The translations under genes were made by a program, and so were the position numbers. From contig NZ_JAGGLB010000004.1 in the NCBI RefSeq assembly GCF_017874215.1, positions 310,001 through 374,000 on the forward strand: a stretch of DNA of 64,000 bases, read 5' to 3'. Of this stretch, positions 1 to 9,820 are shown one piece after another. The notes under the pieces were generated by a model. The model saw only the letters and a list, made by a program, of their open reading frames with translations. It had not been told where the DNA came from and searched no databases. Within the stretch, counting starts at the first letter, position 1. Each line of letters starts with the position of its first letter. The DNA is from Paenibacillus eucommiae (GTDB lineage Bacteria > Bacillota > Bacilli > Paenibacillales > NBRC-103111).

Positions 1-1036
1 CAATGACTTCACGCATATGCGTTGGGTCCATAATAATCACAAGCTCCCGTGGGATCTCAGAGATAATTTCAAAATGCCGGGATTGGATCGCAGCGTCCAT
101 CCGCTTCAAGCTTCCCTCCACAACCTCTGCCAGCCGCACCGGCTCTTCCTGCAAGATGATTTCTCTTGTATGCGTATGAATGCGCTCCGCCATCGCTTCC
201 AAATGTCCGGCGGAACGAGCAATGATATCCAGCGGTCCCTGGTACTCGGCAGAATCAGGCAGCCGCTGCTGCAGGTTGTGTGTGGAGATCGAAATTTTGC
301 CAATTTCATTTTTGATCGAATGATTGAACACTGCCGTACCTGAGCGAATCAGCTTCCAGGCCGCGTCAAGCGGCTCATGCTCCAACCGCAGCCGAACCCC
401 CAGAACACCGGTAAAAAAAGACAGCGCGATGCCAGCAATAAGTGAATAAGTAACAAAGACAGAAACATAGCTAAAAAAATCAAATTGCGGATTAAGCACC
501 CTTGCAACCAAAATAAATCCGATAATAGCAGCAAGGGTTGGCACCATAATAATTAAGGTGATTCTGTGGTGTCTGCGGGCATAAGCATCCTTTTCACGCC
601 AGTATCCGTACAGAAGCAGCACACAAGAAGCAGCATAATAGGGTCCGGCCCAGACCAGCAGCAGCACAGGATCAAGCTCCCACCCATAATCCGAAAACGG
701 CACCGTCACCATCATACCAACCACCGGAAGCAGAAGAAGAAAGCCAAGTCTCCTTGTCCATTCAGTGCGGGTCAGATGTACATACATCAAGGAAAACATA
801 AGAACACCATAAGGCGTCATCGTCTGATTTATGAAATTCAAGGCATAATATAAAACGGTCAAAGCAGGACGGATCTGCCCACCCGTATATATCGAAATTT
901 CTCTAAGCCAATAAGCAAGCCCACCCAGACTGGCAAAAAGTAAAAATAACGCAGCCCAACGTATGGTCACGCTTCTCGGATTGTTAAACCCTAAAATTGC
1001 AGCAGTGACGGACAGAGCCAAGAAATAGAGCAGCAC
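1..1036 (-). CDS. Membrane sensor histidine kinase, 5' part (C-terminus beyond window)
   Basis: About 345 codons are visible before the gene leaves the left edge. The first roughly 200 residues form six to eight hydrophobic segments, a multi-span sensor region. A dimerisation/phosphoacceptor helix follows with the H-box Asn-His-Ser-Ile-Lys-Asn-Glu, placing the phosphorylated His at about residue 239. The visible end (Asp-Pro-Thr-His-Met-Arg-Glu-Val-Ile) is the segment that normally precedes the N-box, so the ATPase domain lies outside. The GTG start at 1036 is chosen because AAAGGCGG sits seven bases upstream and an in-frame stop lies 30 bases further up. The signal sensed cannot be told. A response regulator would be expected downstream, outside the window. 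Confidence 0.85.
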   Translation of the reverse strand, partial: MLLYFLALSVTAAILGFNNPRSVTIRWAALFLLFASLGGLAYWLREISIYTGGQIRPALTVLYYALNFINQTMTPYGVLMFSLMYVHLTRTEWTRRLGFLLLLPVVGMMVTVPFSDYGWELDPVLLLVWAGPYYAASCVLLLYGYWREKDAYARRHHRITLIIMVPTLAAIIGFILVARVLNPQFDFFSYVSVFVTYSLIAGIALSFFTGVLGVRLRLEHEPLDAAWKLIRSGTAVFNHSIKNEIGKISISTHNLQQRLPDSAEYQGPLDIIARSAGHLEAMAERIHTHTREIILQEEPVRLAEVVEGSLKRMDAAIQSRHFEIISEIPRELVIIMDPTHMREVI

Positions 1037-1060
1037 AGGATGACCGCCTTTCGTTTGTAA

Positions 1061-1117
1061 TTCCTTCTATAGGTTCGTCTCTAATTTCTTCTATGATTCC
1101 TTCTAAATTCAATTATA
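1061..1117 (-). promoter_or_regulatory. Promoter region and triple direct repeat upstream of the kinase
   Basis: A TATAAT hexamer (minus strand, 1112-1117) is followed by three direct copies of a motif close to TAGAAGGAATTA within about 50 bases, before the GTG start of the histidine kinase. The repeats could be a regulator site. No strong -35 is visible (best TTACTG at 17 bp). Confidence 0.4.
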
Positions 1118-1139
1118 CTCTTCATTGACGCCTACAGTA

Positions 1140-1610
1140 AGTAAAAAGCCTTGCGGCATTATTTGTGGTGCTTGTTCGTAATGTTAAGATTCGGGGAGGG
1201 AATGACTGTAGGCTCCATCCGCTGTTCCACCCACAGCCATTCCTCTTCTCAACTTGTACGAACACAAAGCTCAAACGGACAGCCAGCAAAGGTTTTTCTC
1301 TTGATTGGAGGAGATTTCCCCGCGCGCAGAGACGCCGGGGAGGAAGAGCGCCCGCCGTTCCGCGCCATTGCCAGCAGTTGAGCAGGATCTGCTACTTTAA
1401 CGATGTTTTTCATCGTTAAAAACACCAGGTCGTCTCCACAACCTTCTTTAACGATGAAAAATATCGTTAAAGTCCCTTTTTACCACCCAGAGAGGCCATA
1501 TGTCCTCTTTTAACGATGAAAATCATCATTAAAGTGACGGATTGATCTGGAACACTTGTTTTAACTATGAAAAACATCGTTAAGTGGAGTACACGCTCAT
1601 TGGACTGCCA
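1140..1610. repeat. Intergenic dispersed repeat, copy A, with four hairpin units
   Basis: This gene-free stretch shares several blocks with 17430-18060: a GCCTTGYGGC segment with GTTCGTRATGT, and a longer block from 1258 to about 1400 beginning ACGAACAC and including CTCAAACGGACAGCCAGCA. Its right part holds four regularly spaced hairpins of the form TTTAACGATG-(5 nt)-CATCGTTAAA at 1396-1420, 1447-1471, 1509-1533 and 1560-1584. The first is perfect and the others differ by one or two bases. The open frames on either strand look like by-products of the repeat. The rest of 1037-1714 holds nothing else I recognise. Confidence 0.7.
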
Positions 1611-1714
1611 ATAAAGGTTGCTTTCTGAGAGAAAGGGATAGTGACGATAGGGAAATCTGCGCTTCCTTTCTGATCCCCTAGGTGGATTCAGAAACTTAAA
1701 CTTCCTTTTATGAT

Positions 1715-1749
1715 AAAAAAAAGACCGCCCTATCGCATAGGAGCAGTCT
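1715..1749 (-). terminator. Rho-independent terminator of the SDR-deoR unit
   Basis: On the minus strand a GC-rich stem (AGACTGC...GCGGTCT, one bulged T, three-base loop) is followed directly by eight T residues, just after the DeoR stop codon. Confidence 0.85.
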
Positions 1750-1756
1750 ATCTTCA

Positions 1757-2527
1757 TTAAACAAGCTTTACCTCTACGTTATGATTGATAATCTCTTGAA
1801 CTTCCTCGGCGTTTGCTTTTTGATCTGTGATTAACGTATCAATGCTTTCAATTTGATCGATATAGACGAAGCTCGTTCTGCCGATTTTGGAGTAGTCTGC
1901 GACGACGATCTTTTTGTTCACTCTAGCCATCATCTGCTTGTTGACCTCGACTTCCAAATGATGATAAGTAGTCACGCCGCTTTCCGGTGAAAAGCCATCT
2001 ACGGCAAGAATCAGCTTGTCTGCTTTATACCGGTTTAGCTGATGGATCGTATCGTCTCCGTACGTAAATTGATATTGGGCATCAAAATAGCCACCTAGCA
2101 GAATCACTTTCATATTGTTGTATAAACTGACCTCCTGTGCTATAGACACTGAGTTGGTCACAATCATAAGATTTTTGACATGGGCCAGTTCCCTTACTGT
2201 AAATAAAGTTGTCGTGCCGGAATTCATCATCACTGTATCCCCGTCGGAAATCATGGCGGCAGCGGCAGCAGCAATCTTTCGCTTCTCTTCCGTATTCGTT
2301 ATGGCCCTGTCTTTCAATGACATATTATAGTAAGACTTGTTCGTACTGATGGCACCACCATGCGTGCGTTCCAAGAATCCCTTATTCTCTAGTTCGGATA
2401 GGTCATTTCTGATCGTAACCTCGGATATGCCAAACATTTTACTTAGCTCGAGCACCTTTACTTTCGTCTTTTGAGTCACTAATTCAATAATTTTTTCTCT
2501 GCGCTCTTCAACACCTAATTCTTCCAT
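1757..2527 (-). CDS. DeoR/GlpR family transcriptional repressor
   Basis: A 256-residue cytoplasmic regulator. Residues 1-57 form the DeoR winged helix (EERREKIIELV start, recognition segment SEVTIRNDLSELE, then the conserved THGGA turn). The remainder is the DeoRC sugar-phosphate sensor domain (NSGTTT, ILLGG and VAVDG-like elements). The ATG at 2527 is preferred over the GTG at 2611 because family members begin just before the HTH and AAGGCGGAG lies directly upstream. It is the second gene of a unit with the SDR at 2615-3388. Two near-identical promoters (3453-3481 and 17357-17385) carry repeated AAACGAAA elements just downstream of the -10. I infer it represses both units and is released by a phosphorylated sugar. 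Confidence 0.88.
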   Translation of the reverse strand: MEELGVEERREKIIELVTQKTKVKVLELSKMFGISEVTIRNDLSELENKGFLERTHGGAISTNKSYYNMSLKDRAITNTEEKRKIAAAAAAMISDGDTVMMNSGTTTLFTVRELAHVKNLMIVTNSVSIAQEVSLYNNMKVILLGGYFDAQYQFTYGDDTIHQLNRYKADKLILAVDGFSPESGVTTYHHLEVEVNKQMMARVNKKIVVADYSKIGRTSFVYIDQIESIDTLITDQKANAEEVQEIINHNVEVKLV

Positions 2528-2614
2528 TTTCATCTCCGCCTTTTCTAAATATCCATAATATTCTTTAATCTCCGTAATTCCTTTAATTACCTTAATTACC
2601 GTATAATTCACATC

Positions 2615-3388
2615 TTAATACACTTCCGCAGAAAGACCTCCATCAACAAATAAATGGCTGCCAGAAATAAATGACGCATCCTCAGAAGCAAGGAAACCCA
2701 GGGTCGTGGCCACTTCTTTGGGCTCAGCAATGCGCCGCAGCGGATAATGACGGTATACCTGTGCTTTCGCTTCCTCCGGATCGGGCTGGAAATCAAAAAA
2801 CTGCTTGACCAGCGGTGTATTCACATCACCAGGACAGACACAATTCACCCGAATTCCATAGGGTCCGTAAGCAACAGCCAATGACTTGGTAAGAGCAATA
2901 ACAGCCCCTTTCGTTGCCCCGTAGATGCCAAGATCGGGATCACCGACAAGTCCCAGTACGGAGCTGACCGAAAGCACTACTCCGGCTTTTTGTTTCATCA
3001 TAACAGGAAGCGTGTACTTACAGCCAAAAAATACGCCCTTCATATTCACGCTTATAATTTGGTCAAACTGCGCTTCCGTAAACTCGTGCAAGGGTCCCAT
3101 AATCTGGACTGCTGCATTATTAACCAAAACGTCCAATGTCCCGAAGCTCGATATCGTATCCGCTACTGCCTGCTTCATTGCCGCTTCGTTCCCTACATCT
3201 GCTGTGACAGCCAAGCCTGTACCGCCCTTTTGCCGGATCTCGTCCACCACATCCTCAGAACTTTCACGGTTAACGTCAAGAACAACTACCCTAGCTCCCC
3301 GCTCGGCGAAAAGCAAGGCGGTTGCTCTTCCAATGCCTGATCCCGCCCCTGTAATAAGCGCAGTTTTTCCTACTAAACCGTTATTCAT
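2615..3388 (-). CDS. SDR family oxidoreductase (NAD(P)-dependent dehydrogenase)
   Basis: A 257-residue classical short-chain dehydrogenase. It shows the TGAGSGIG cofactor loop, Asp at the end of beta-2 (VVVLDVNRE, suggesting NAD preference), NNAA, the catalytic Ser-Tyr-Lys set (SVSSV...YGATK) and the PG/DGG C-terminal signatures. The ATG at 3388 has GGAG nine bases upstream and is preferred over the ATG at 3421, which lacks one. It is first in an operon with the DeoR repressor, and its promoter matches the promoter of the glycosidase operon 14 kb away. An oxidoreductase acting on the sugar released by that system is a reasonable inference; the substrate is unknown. Confidence 0.88.
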   Translation of the reverse strand: MNNGLVGKTALITGAGSGIGRATALLFAERGARVVVLDVNRESSEDVVDEIRQKGGTGLAVTADVGNEAAMKQAVADTISSFGTLDVLVNNAAVQIMGPLHEFTEAQFDQIISVNMKGVFFGCKYTLPVMMKQKAGVVLSVSSVLGLVGDPDLGIYGATKGAVIALTKSLAVAYGPYGIRVNCVCPGDVNTPLVKQFFDFQPDPEEAKAQVYRHYPLRRIAEPKEVATTLGFLASEDASFISGSHLFVDGGLSAEVY

Positions 3389-3423
3389 ACCGTTATGTCT
3401 CCATTCATTATCGTTTATCATTC

Positions 3424-3481
3424 ATTTATATTTCGTTTTACTTACGTTTATTACTCTATATGATTTTCGTTTTATTGTCAA
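3424..3481 (-). promoter_or_regulatory. Promoter and putative DeoR operator of the SDR-deoR unit
   Basis: The -35 TTGACA (3476-3481) and -10 TAGAGT (3453-3458) are 17 bp apart. Downstream come ACGTAAGT and repeated AAACGAAAT-like elements (3424-3450). The hexamers, the spacing, ATATAGAGT, ACGTAAGT and AAACGAAAT recur in the same order at 17330-17385. This placement over the start of transcription is typical for a repressor. Confidence 0.75.
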
Positions 3482-3586
3482 AAGGTTTTTTAATACATTA
3501 TGCAGGAAATTAATTGGAGCAAAAGAGACCCGCTCACCTAGCCAGATCCCTTTTGTCGAAAAATGTATCTAATTCATACTCAATCT

Positions 3587-3612
3587 GTTTCCCACAGGAA
3601 GCTGTAGGGAAC
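3587..3612 (-). terminator. Hairpin after the SLH protein gene
   Basis: An imperfect 11-bp stem with a four-base loop (GTTTCCCACAG / CTGTAGGGAAC on the plus strand) begins nine bases after the stop at 3621. No U-run follows directly, so termination may be weak. Confidence 0.45.
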
Positions 3613-3620
3613 TTCCACGC

Positions 3621-5705
3621 TTAATCTTCAAGCTTGTAAATCGCTATATCATCGAGATACAGCTTCTCACCCAAAAGAAAGTCTTTAAGAACCAAGGTTA
3701 AATTCAAGTTGTGTGGTTCTACTCCAAGATAGTCGGGTTGAATCTCGAATTCATATTCGTACTTGACCCACTGGCCATTTTGCGCTGTGGATAGTGGCGT
3801 TACGTCTGAAACGATTGTAGTAAGATTCGTTCCTCCTACTTGATTCGTAACACTACCCCACAATTGAAGCGTACCTGCTGTTACAGAACCTTCAGGCACA
3901 TAATAGTAAAGAACGGCTTTGTACACACCCGCTGTTACAGTAACATCCTGGACCAAGCCTGCATGCGATGGCGAACCTGCTGAAAAGCTGTAGCTGCCTG
4001 AGCGCTTGATTTCGTTTGTTCGTTTGCCAGGATCAGCGGGATCGGAGCCCCAGTACCACCAATTCGGCGTTATGCTTAAATCCACCGCATTCCCTGATTC
4101 AAATGATCCATTCAGGATATAATTTGTTGGGCCGCTGCCCGCAATAACAAAAGGCAATGATTCGATGGCGGCTCCACCATCATACGATACATGATACACC
4201 ACGCTTTGCGCTTCTGAAGAAGCGGGTATTACGGGAACCGTTAATTCAGCTGTATGCGTCACCGCATTCCACACTATGGCCGTTGGCGTGACCGCTACCA
4301 TTGCCTCACCGTTGATTTGCTGTTGAATATTGAATTTGTTCATATCTGCTTCCTGCAACAGCGTATCATCGAATGCAACGGTAAGGGTTCCAGACTCTGC
4401 TTGCACGGAATAATCCAGCAGCTTGTAAATCATGATATCATCGATATACAGCTTCTCTCCCGTCTCGAAATCGCGAAGCACGAAAGTCACATTGAGATTA
4501 TGCGGCTCTACGCCAAGATAATTTGGCTGAATGTCGAATTGATATTCATATTTGACCCACTGGCCGTTCTGCGCTGAGGAGACTTGGGTTGCACCCGATG
4601 CGAACGTAGCAAGGGTTGCGCCACCCGCCTGATTCATAACCGAACCAAACATCTGCAGCGTGCCGGCCGTCGCTGTGCCTTCCGGTACAAAGTAGTACAG
4701 CACCGTTTTGTAAGTTCCTCCCGTCACAGCTACATTCTGAACCAGACCTGCATGCGACGGGCTTCCGGCATCGAAGCTGTAGCTGCCTGAACGCTTGATC
4801 TCAGCAGTCCGCTTACCTGGTGCCCCAGGATTGGACCCCCAGTACCACCACTCCGGCAGTATACTCATATCCACTGCATCCCCGGATTCAAATGATGAAT
4901 TGTGGACACGATTATCGATTCCACCTTCCGCTGCAATAACAAAAGGCACAGAGTCGACTACATCACCATTATCATAGGAAAGGGTGTACAGGACGGTTTG
5001 TTGCTCCGATGAGACCGGTATGGCGGGAACCGTTAATGAAGCGGTATGCGTTACCGGATCCCAATCTATGGCCGTTGGCGTGACCGCTGCAGGCGCCTGA
5101 ACATTAATTAGCCGCTGAACAGTGAATTTATTGATGTCCGGAGTCTGTGAGAACGTACCCTTGAATACAACATCAAGCTTGCCTGGCTCTGCCTGCACCG
5201 AATAATCAGGCTGCTTATACAATCCGATATCATCGATGTACAGCTTCTCTCCCGACTCAAAGTCGCGAAGGACAATCGTGAAATTCAAGTTATGAGGCTG
5301 TACGCCTTGATACTCAGGCTCAATATGGAATTCGTACTCAAACTTCACCCATTGACCGTTCTGCGCAGAGGATACCGGGGTTTCATCGGAAACCAACGTG
5401 GCGAGCGCCGGCCCTCCGGCTTGTTCATTAACCGTTCCCCATAGTTGGATATATCCGTCCGTCTCCACGCCTTGCGGTACATAATAATACAGCTGGAACT
5501 TGTAGGTGCCTTCGGTTACGGATACGTTCTGAACAAGCCCTGCATGAGTTGGACTTCCAGCATCAAAGCTGTAGCTGCCTGAGCGTTTCACGTTCGTTGA
5601 CCGTTTACCGGGAGCTGCAGGATTAGCCCCCCAATACCACCAGTTGGAGCTCAGCTCCTCCGTTTCCCCTATTTCAAAGGAAGGATCCTGAACCGCATTA
5701 TCGGG
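3621..5705 (-). repeat. Approximately 790-bp tandem repeat inside the SLH protein gene
   Basis: The three binding modules and two Ig-like spacers are visible as a DNA repeat with a period of about 790 bp (module starts near 5700, 4905 and 4115); the last unit lacks the spacer. Stretches such as the codons for KRSGSYSF and the YIDDI-type ends stay highly alike, pointing to duplication within the gene. Confidence 0.75.
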
Positions 5706-8700
5706 TTCTACCAAATGAATAGGCTTAAAGCTTTCCGGCTTCCAGGGAAAACCGCCTCCCCAGCCCAAAAACCAGGTCTGACCGTGATAATTGCGCAGGA
5801 AGAAGGCCTTAAGGTCCGGCGTCTTATTCGGATCTACACCAATACCGGCAAACGGAATCACCTGAACCGTGTTCCAGCGGTCATTCTTCATCACGGAGCG
5901 CGTTTCCCATACCTCGCCCGGATTTGGAGCAGGTCCCCCTGTTCCAATCTTCTGATAGCTGAATTTAATATCCTTGGGATTGGAGAAAAAGCCTTTGAAT
6001 CCTACATCTGGATCAGCCGACACATACGTTTCCACGGAATCATCCGCACCGCTGCTCCACCAATTGCTGGTTAAGGAATTACTGACAACCACTCCATTCA
6101 TATTGCTGTCCATATTTTCATAGCCAACATAGAGGTTTACATCATCCCAGAGCAGATACACTTTCGTCTGATCCGGCACATCAATTCGGGTGCCCATAAC
6201 CATAAAGTCGCTGAAAGGCTCCGCTTCCGTCCAAGGTCCTTCATTGAAATCTAATGATTGTAAAATGCGGGCTTTACTTGCCGTCGTCTTGATGACGTTC
6301 GCTGAGAAATTCGTATTATTAATCGTATTTAAAAAATCGCTCAAGCCTTCACTGACCACTGTATCTTCAGGGTGCGAGGTCAAATAGCTTTGCAGGGCGG
6401 TTATAAGAGCGGTTTGTATGCCATCCCAGGTCCCGCCATTTTTCGGAGGCGCTAGTGGAATATCCAGAATAGGGTCACCCGCGAACTGGGTCGGTAAGAC
6501 AAACCTTTTCTTTACCATCTCAAAGCTGACTTCAATATCATTTAACATCACAAGTGCTTCAGTATGATTCGTTGGTGCTGCAACAGCGCTCGTTCGCGGA
6601 TAACTAAGTGCAGAAGCCTCATAGAATTCAAAGGCCTGAAGGAGCTTTTCAGCCCTCGCGATTTGCTTGCTTGTTTGCGCTTTGATCACTACCTGCTCCA
6701 GCAGACGCCGGCTCTCCGTGATGTCTTCCTTCGTTACAGCTTCTAAATAATCAGGTTGATCAAACCTCATGAAATTGCTTCTAGGGTCAGATTCCTTCCA
6801 CCGTTCATACCATTCTGATTCAAAAATACGCACACTCCAGAAATTTTCCCACAAATCATAATAAGCCTTTAAATCTGCAGCTGCAGCTGTGCCTACTGCA
6901 CTCGTATACCAATCGTTCAGCAAAACATCAACGTCCTGATCAGCATTCCATTGCAGCTTCGTTGAAACCCATGGCTTGGGTCCTTCACCAAAGTTGGGAA
7001 ACAGCTCGGCTACATGACCAATCACGCCGTGATCCTGTGCATACTGGTAGTTCTCTGCCATCTTATCCATGTATACACGTGGCACGTTGTACGGAGACCC
7101 GTATAAATATTCATACCATCCCAGATTTGTAGCTGCATCCTCCCATGCTTCCATAAGCTCTGTTCCATCATAACCAAGATCCGGGTCTATCCAGGACATA
7201 CGATCATCTGTAATATAAGGAACCACCTGCGGATGCAGCACTACCGTCGTCGGAGGCTCATACATATGCCAGTAAGCTAGCAATCCGAAGTATTTATCTT
7301 TATAAAGCGGATTCGCCACGACACCCTCTACGATCTTGTTGACCCATGGATAATACACATCAGACATATTCAGAGAGCCGTTTGCATTCAGTTTACCACC
7401 TGCCAGCAATTTGTCGGCTGCGCAGTAATTTTCACTATCATTAATGCCTAATGAATAGGAGTTTATGTCAGGATTCGCGGCAAAATAATCTTGAATCCGC
7501 TGGATGGCGACTGCCGCAGTTGTGTCGTTAAAGCAAGGCTGCCATTCGTACAGATGTGTGGGCAGCACACCATCCACATAATATTCGGGATGAGTGCTCA
7601 GAACCGGATCTTCTGGATCAAACAACACGGCCAGATTATGATGAAATTGAATATTATCATGGATGCCATTGCGCCGTCCCCATTCGGCATTGGATGGCGT
7701 CATCAGATAAAAGAAGGAACGGGATATCGCTGCTGGCTCGTCACGGATCATGTCACGTGAAATGTCTATCGAAGCATACTGGGGCACATCCTCGCCATCC
7801 GGACCCGGCATCAGCCAGCGTATCCCAAAATAATGCTCCAAAAACTTGTTGACGCCAAATTCAGTGCCCCACTCGCTAGGCCCAACAATGGAAATCGTGT
7901 TCTCGTAAGGCAAAATCACGAATCCATCTCCATTCAAGCCTTCCAGTGCTCCTGCAACTGCAGATTGAGCTCCGGGATCATACGATCCCACATAAATGCG
8001 CACATCATCGTCATACTGACTACCAGACGTAGCAAGCTCCGATGTAGTTAAAATCGGCAGCACTGCGCCTGTGGATTTCTCGACATACTCAGCTAATGTA
8101 TCTCCTGCTTGAGTAACCCTTGCAGCTGCATTTGGCTCGATGACAATAACAGCCTTACCTTGCCCGTTCTCCACAATACTCAAGTCAGTTGATGGAGTAG
8201 GTGTTGGGCTCGGAGTCACGCTTGGACCAGGAGTCTCACTCGGACTTGGAGTCTCGCTCGGACTTGGAGTCTCACTCGGACCCGGTGTCTCGCTCGGACT
8301 CGGAGTCTCACTCGGACCCGGAGTCTCACTCGGACTCGGGCTTGGCGTGCTGCCACCCATATTCCCGCCATAGCTGTACGAAGTTGTCCCGGACGACGGA
8401 GCGCCGGCTCCAGCTTTCTTAAGCGGTTGCTTCTCAAAAGTTGAGGCTTTGGCTTTCTCTGCCAGGGTCACGCTTTCAATCGTGCCCTTTCCGAGCGCTT
8501 TAATGGCCGCATCCAGAATGAGTAAAATAATATCTGTATCATCCCCAGCATTAAGAGTTACGTCAGTGGCCTGTTCGTGCACATGCAGCCGTTTAACCGT
8601 TCCCTGCGGTATTTCCAACTTGAAGCTTTTCGCCAGTACATTCACAGTTTCAAAGCTGCCTCTGAGCTCTACTGTTGCATCTGCTGGCAAACTCTCGCTT

Positions 8701-9773
8701 AGCCACACTTCAGTAAAGCCTTGGCTTGTCAAATCCGCAGTTTCAAGGATCGCTGAAGATTCAACCGTAAGCTTAACTATCGTTGTGGAGCCTTCGACAA
8801 TGACCCTGACTGTTCCACTTTGCTTATCTACAATCACGGTCGCGAGCACAGAATCACGGAAATGGACGCTGTTCTTACCGCCACCATTCACTGTCGTTAC
8901 TCCCTGAACGGTCACATTGTTCAAGGTAACATCGCCTTCGCCAATACCTTCCGCCAGCAGCAGATTACCTGTAATCGTCATGTTCTGCAGCGTAACACCA
9001 GTGGTGTTAACCACAACATCTCTACTTACAATTTCTTTCCCTGCTGCAGGTCCGTAAATGCCCGCTTTCTCATATGTCCTCGGCGTTAAAGCACGAGCCA
9101 GCGAGACTACAGTTTCAGCACGTGTGATGAGTGTGGATGGCCGAAAGCTAAGGTCTTCGTAGCCACCCATAATTTGCTCGGCAGCAACTACTGCAACGGA
9201 GGATTGACCCCATTTGGAAATTTGCTTGTAATCACTGAAGATAGCATCCAGACTGTTGTCAGCCATATCGTTCTGCTTCAACAAACGGGCAATGATGACT
9301 GCCGCTTCCAGCCTGTTAATTTGCTGCTTTGTACCGATCGTACCGTCCGGATAGCCTTCCACATAGCCAGCCTTCACCGCCTTGGCAATGTCTTCGTACT
9401 CCCAATCGGAAGCCTGCAGATCAGTGAAGCTGACTGGCGATTGCTCCTTAAAAGCAAAGGAACGATTCACCAAGGCAATAAATTCGCCTCTTGTTATCGG
9501 CTTGTCGGGTTTAAACGTACCGTCCGAATACCCTTGTATCCGTCCCGAATTCAACCACTCCATCACCTGTTTTTCAGCCCAGTGACCGTTCACATCAGAA
9601 AGTGTGGAAGACGGAGAAATAAGATCAGTTGGTTCACCTGATGTAGCTGAAACATTCTCAGCAGCATCCGTCCGAACATTTTCCGACGCAAATACATGTT
9701 GAAAGGATGTAAGCAGTAAGCATAAGCTCATCAGCACAGCGATACACTTCCGGTTATATTTTCTTGTATTCAC
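3621..9773 (-). CDS. SLH-anchored multidomain protein with DUF4838 (glucuronidase-like) and carbohydrate-binding repeats
   Basis: A 2050-residue exported protein starting at GTG 9773 with GGAGGT five bases upstream. Order seen: signal peptide (1-30); three S-layer homology domains (about 58-230, GYxDGTFxPxxxITR-type motifs); a beta-rich segment (about 240-450); a Ser/Pro/Thr/Glu-rich linker with repeated PSETP units (about 470-540); a DUF4838-type region resembling GH67 alpha-glucuronidase N-terminal and TIM-barrel folds (about 545-1150); a CBM9/DOMON-like beta-sandwich (about 1180-1350); then binding modules starting near 1355, 1623 and 1885, each with a NWWYWG-like signature, the first two followed by an Ig-like spacer. 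SLH domains hold it on cell-wall pyruvylated polymer. It is last in an operon after the sugar ABC importer, so it probably captures or cleaves a plant or microbial glycan at the surface. The catalytic role is inferred. Confidence 0.88.
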   Translation of the reverse strand: MNTRKYNRKCIAVLMSLCLLLTSFQHVFASENVRTDAAENVSATSGEPTDLISPSSTLSDVNGHWAEKQVMEWLNSGRIQGYSDGTFKPDKPITRGEFIALVNRSFAFKEQSPVSFTDLQASDWEYEDIAKAVKAGYVEGYPDGTIGTKQQINRLEAAVIIARLLKQNDMADNSLDAIFSDYKQISKWGQSSVAVVAAEQIMGGYEDLSFRPSTLITRAETVVSLARALTPRTYEKAGIYGPAAGKEIVSRDVVVNTTGVTLQNMTITGNLLLAEGIGEGDVTLNNVTVQGVTTVNGGGKNSVHFRDSVLATVIVDKQSGTVRVIVEGSTTIVKLTVESSAILETADLTSQGFTEVWLSESLPADATVELRGSFETVNVLAKSFKLEIPQGTVKRLHVHEQATDVTLNAGDDTDIILLILDAAIKALGKGTIESVTLAEKAKASTFEKQPLKKAGAGAPSSGTTSYSYGGNMGGSTPSPSPSETPGPSETPSPSETPGPSETPSPSETPSPSETPGPSVTPSPTPTPSTDLSIVENGQGKAVIVIEPNAAARVTQAGDTLAEYVEKSTGAVLPILTTSELATSGSQYDDDVRIYVGSYDPGAQSAVAGALEGLNGDGFVILPYENTISIVGPSEWGTEFGVNKFLEHYFGIRWLMPGPDGEDVPQYASIDISRDMIRDEPAAISRSFFYLMTPSNAEWGRRNGIHDNIQFHHNLAVLFDPEDPVLSTHPEYYVDGVLPTHLYEWQPCFNDTTAAVAIQRIQDYFAANPDINSYSLGINDSENYCAADKLLAGGKLNANGSLNMSDVYYPWVNKIVEGVVANPLYKDKYFGLLAYWHMYEPPTTVVLHPQVVPYITDDRMSWIDPDLGYDGTELMEAWEDAATNLGWYEYLYGSPYNVPRVYMDKMAENYQYAQDHGVIGHVAELFPNFGEGPKPWVSTKLQWNADQDVDVLLNDWYTSAVGTAAAADLKAYYDLWENFWSVRIFESEWYERWKESDPRSNFMRFDQPDYLEAVTKEDITESRRLLEQVVIKAQTSKQIARAEKLLQAFEFYEASALSYPRTSAVAAPTNHTEALVMLNDIEVSFEMVKKRFVLPTQFAGDPILDIPLAPPKNGGTWDGIQTALITALQSYLTSHPEDTVVSEGLSDFLNTINNTNFSANVIKTTASKARILQSLDFNEGPWTEAEPFSDFMVMGTRIDVPDQTKVYLLWDDVNLYVGYENMDSNMNGVVVSNSLTSNWWSSGADDSVETYVSADPDVGFKGFFSNPKDIKFSYQKIGTGGPAPNPGEVWETRSVMKNDRWNTVQVIPFAGIGVDPNKTPDLKAFFLRNYHGQTWFLGWGGGFPWKPESFKPIHLVEPDNAVQDPSFEIGETEELSSNWWYWGANPAAPGKRSTNVKRSGSYSFDAGSPTHAGLVQNVSVTEGTYKFQLYYYVPQGVETDGYIQLWGTVNEQAGGPALATLVSDETPVSSAQNGQWVKFEYEFHIEPEYQGVQPHNLNFTIVLRDFESGEKLYIDDIGLYKQPDYSVQAEPGKLDVVFKGTFSQTPDINKFTVQRLINVQAPAAVTPTAIDWDPVTHTASLTVPAIPVSSEQQTVLYTLSYDNGDVVDSVPFVIAAEGGIDNRVHNSSFESGDAVDMSILPEWWYWGSNPGAPGKRTAEIKRSGSYSFDAGSPSHAGLVQNVAVTGGTYKTVLYYFVPEGTATAGTLQMFGSVMNQAGGATLATFASGATQVSSAQNGQWVKYEYQFDIQPNYLGVEPHNLNVTFVLRDFETGEKLYIDDIMIYKLLDYSVQAESGTLTVAFDDTLLQEADMNKFNIQQQINGEAMVAVTPTAIVWNAVTHTAELTVPVIPASSEAQSVVYHVSYDGGAAIESLPFVIAGSGPTNYILNGSFESGNAVDLSITPNWWYWGSDPADPGKRTNEIKRSGSYSFSAGSPSHAGLVQDVTVTAGVYKAVLYYYVPEGSVTAGTLQLWGSVTNQVGGTNLTTIVSDVTPLSTAQNGQWVKYEYEFEIQPDYLGVEPHNLNLTLVLKDFLLGEKLYLDDIAIYKLED
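8215..8350 (-). repeat. 18-bp tandem repeats encoding the PSETP linker
   Basis: Roughly seven head-to-tail copies of an 18-bp unit (plus strand GAGTCTCACTCGGACTTG and variants) encode Ser-Glu-Thr-Pro-Gly/Ser-Pro repeats. This is a flexible, probably glycosylated spacer between the wall anchor and the catalytic part, and a likely site of length variation. Confidence 0.8.
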
Positions 9774-9820
9774 CTTGCACCTCCAAATAAATTGTTATGT
9801 TCTCCAGTAACCAAAATGGA

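Noticed and set aside
1467..1757. 96-codon minus-strand frame
   Set aside because: It runs through the hairpin repeats and the DeoR terminator; its amino-acid motif LTMFFIV comes from the repeat and also appears in the frame at 17913-18305.
8140..8437. Repetitive frames opposite the PSETP linker
   Set aside because: They are shadows of the 18-bp repeat inside the SLH protein gene, on both strands.
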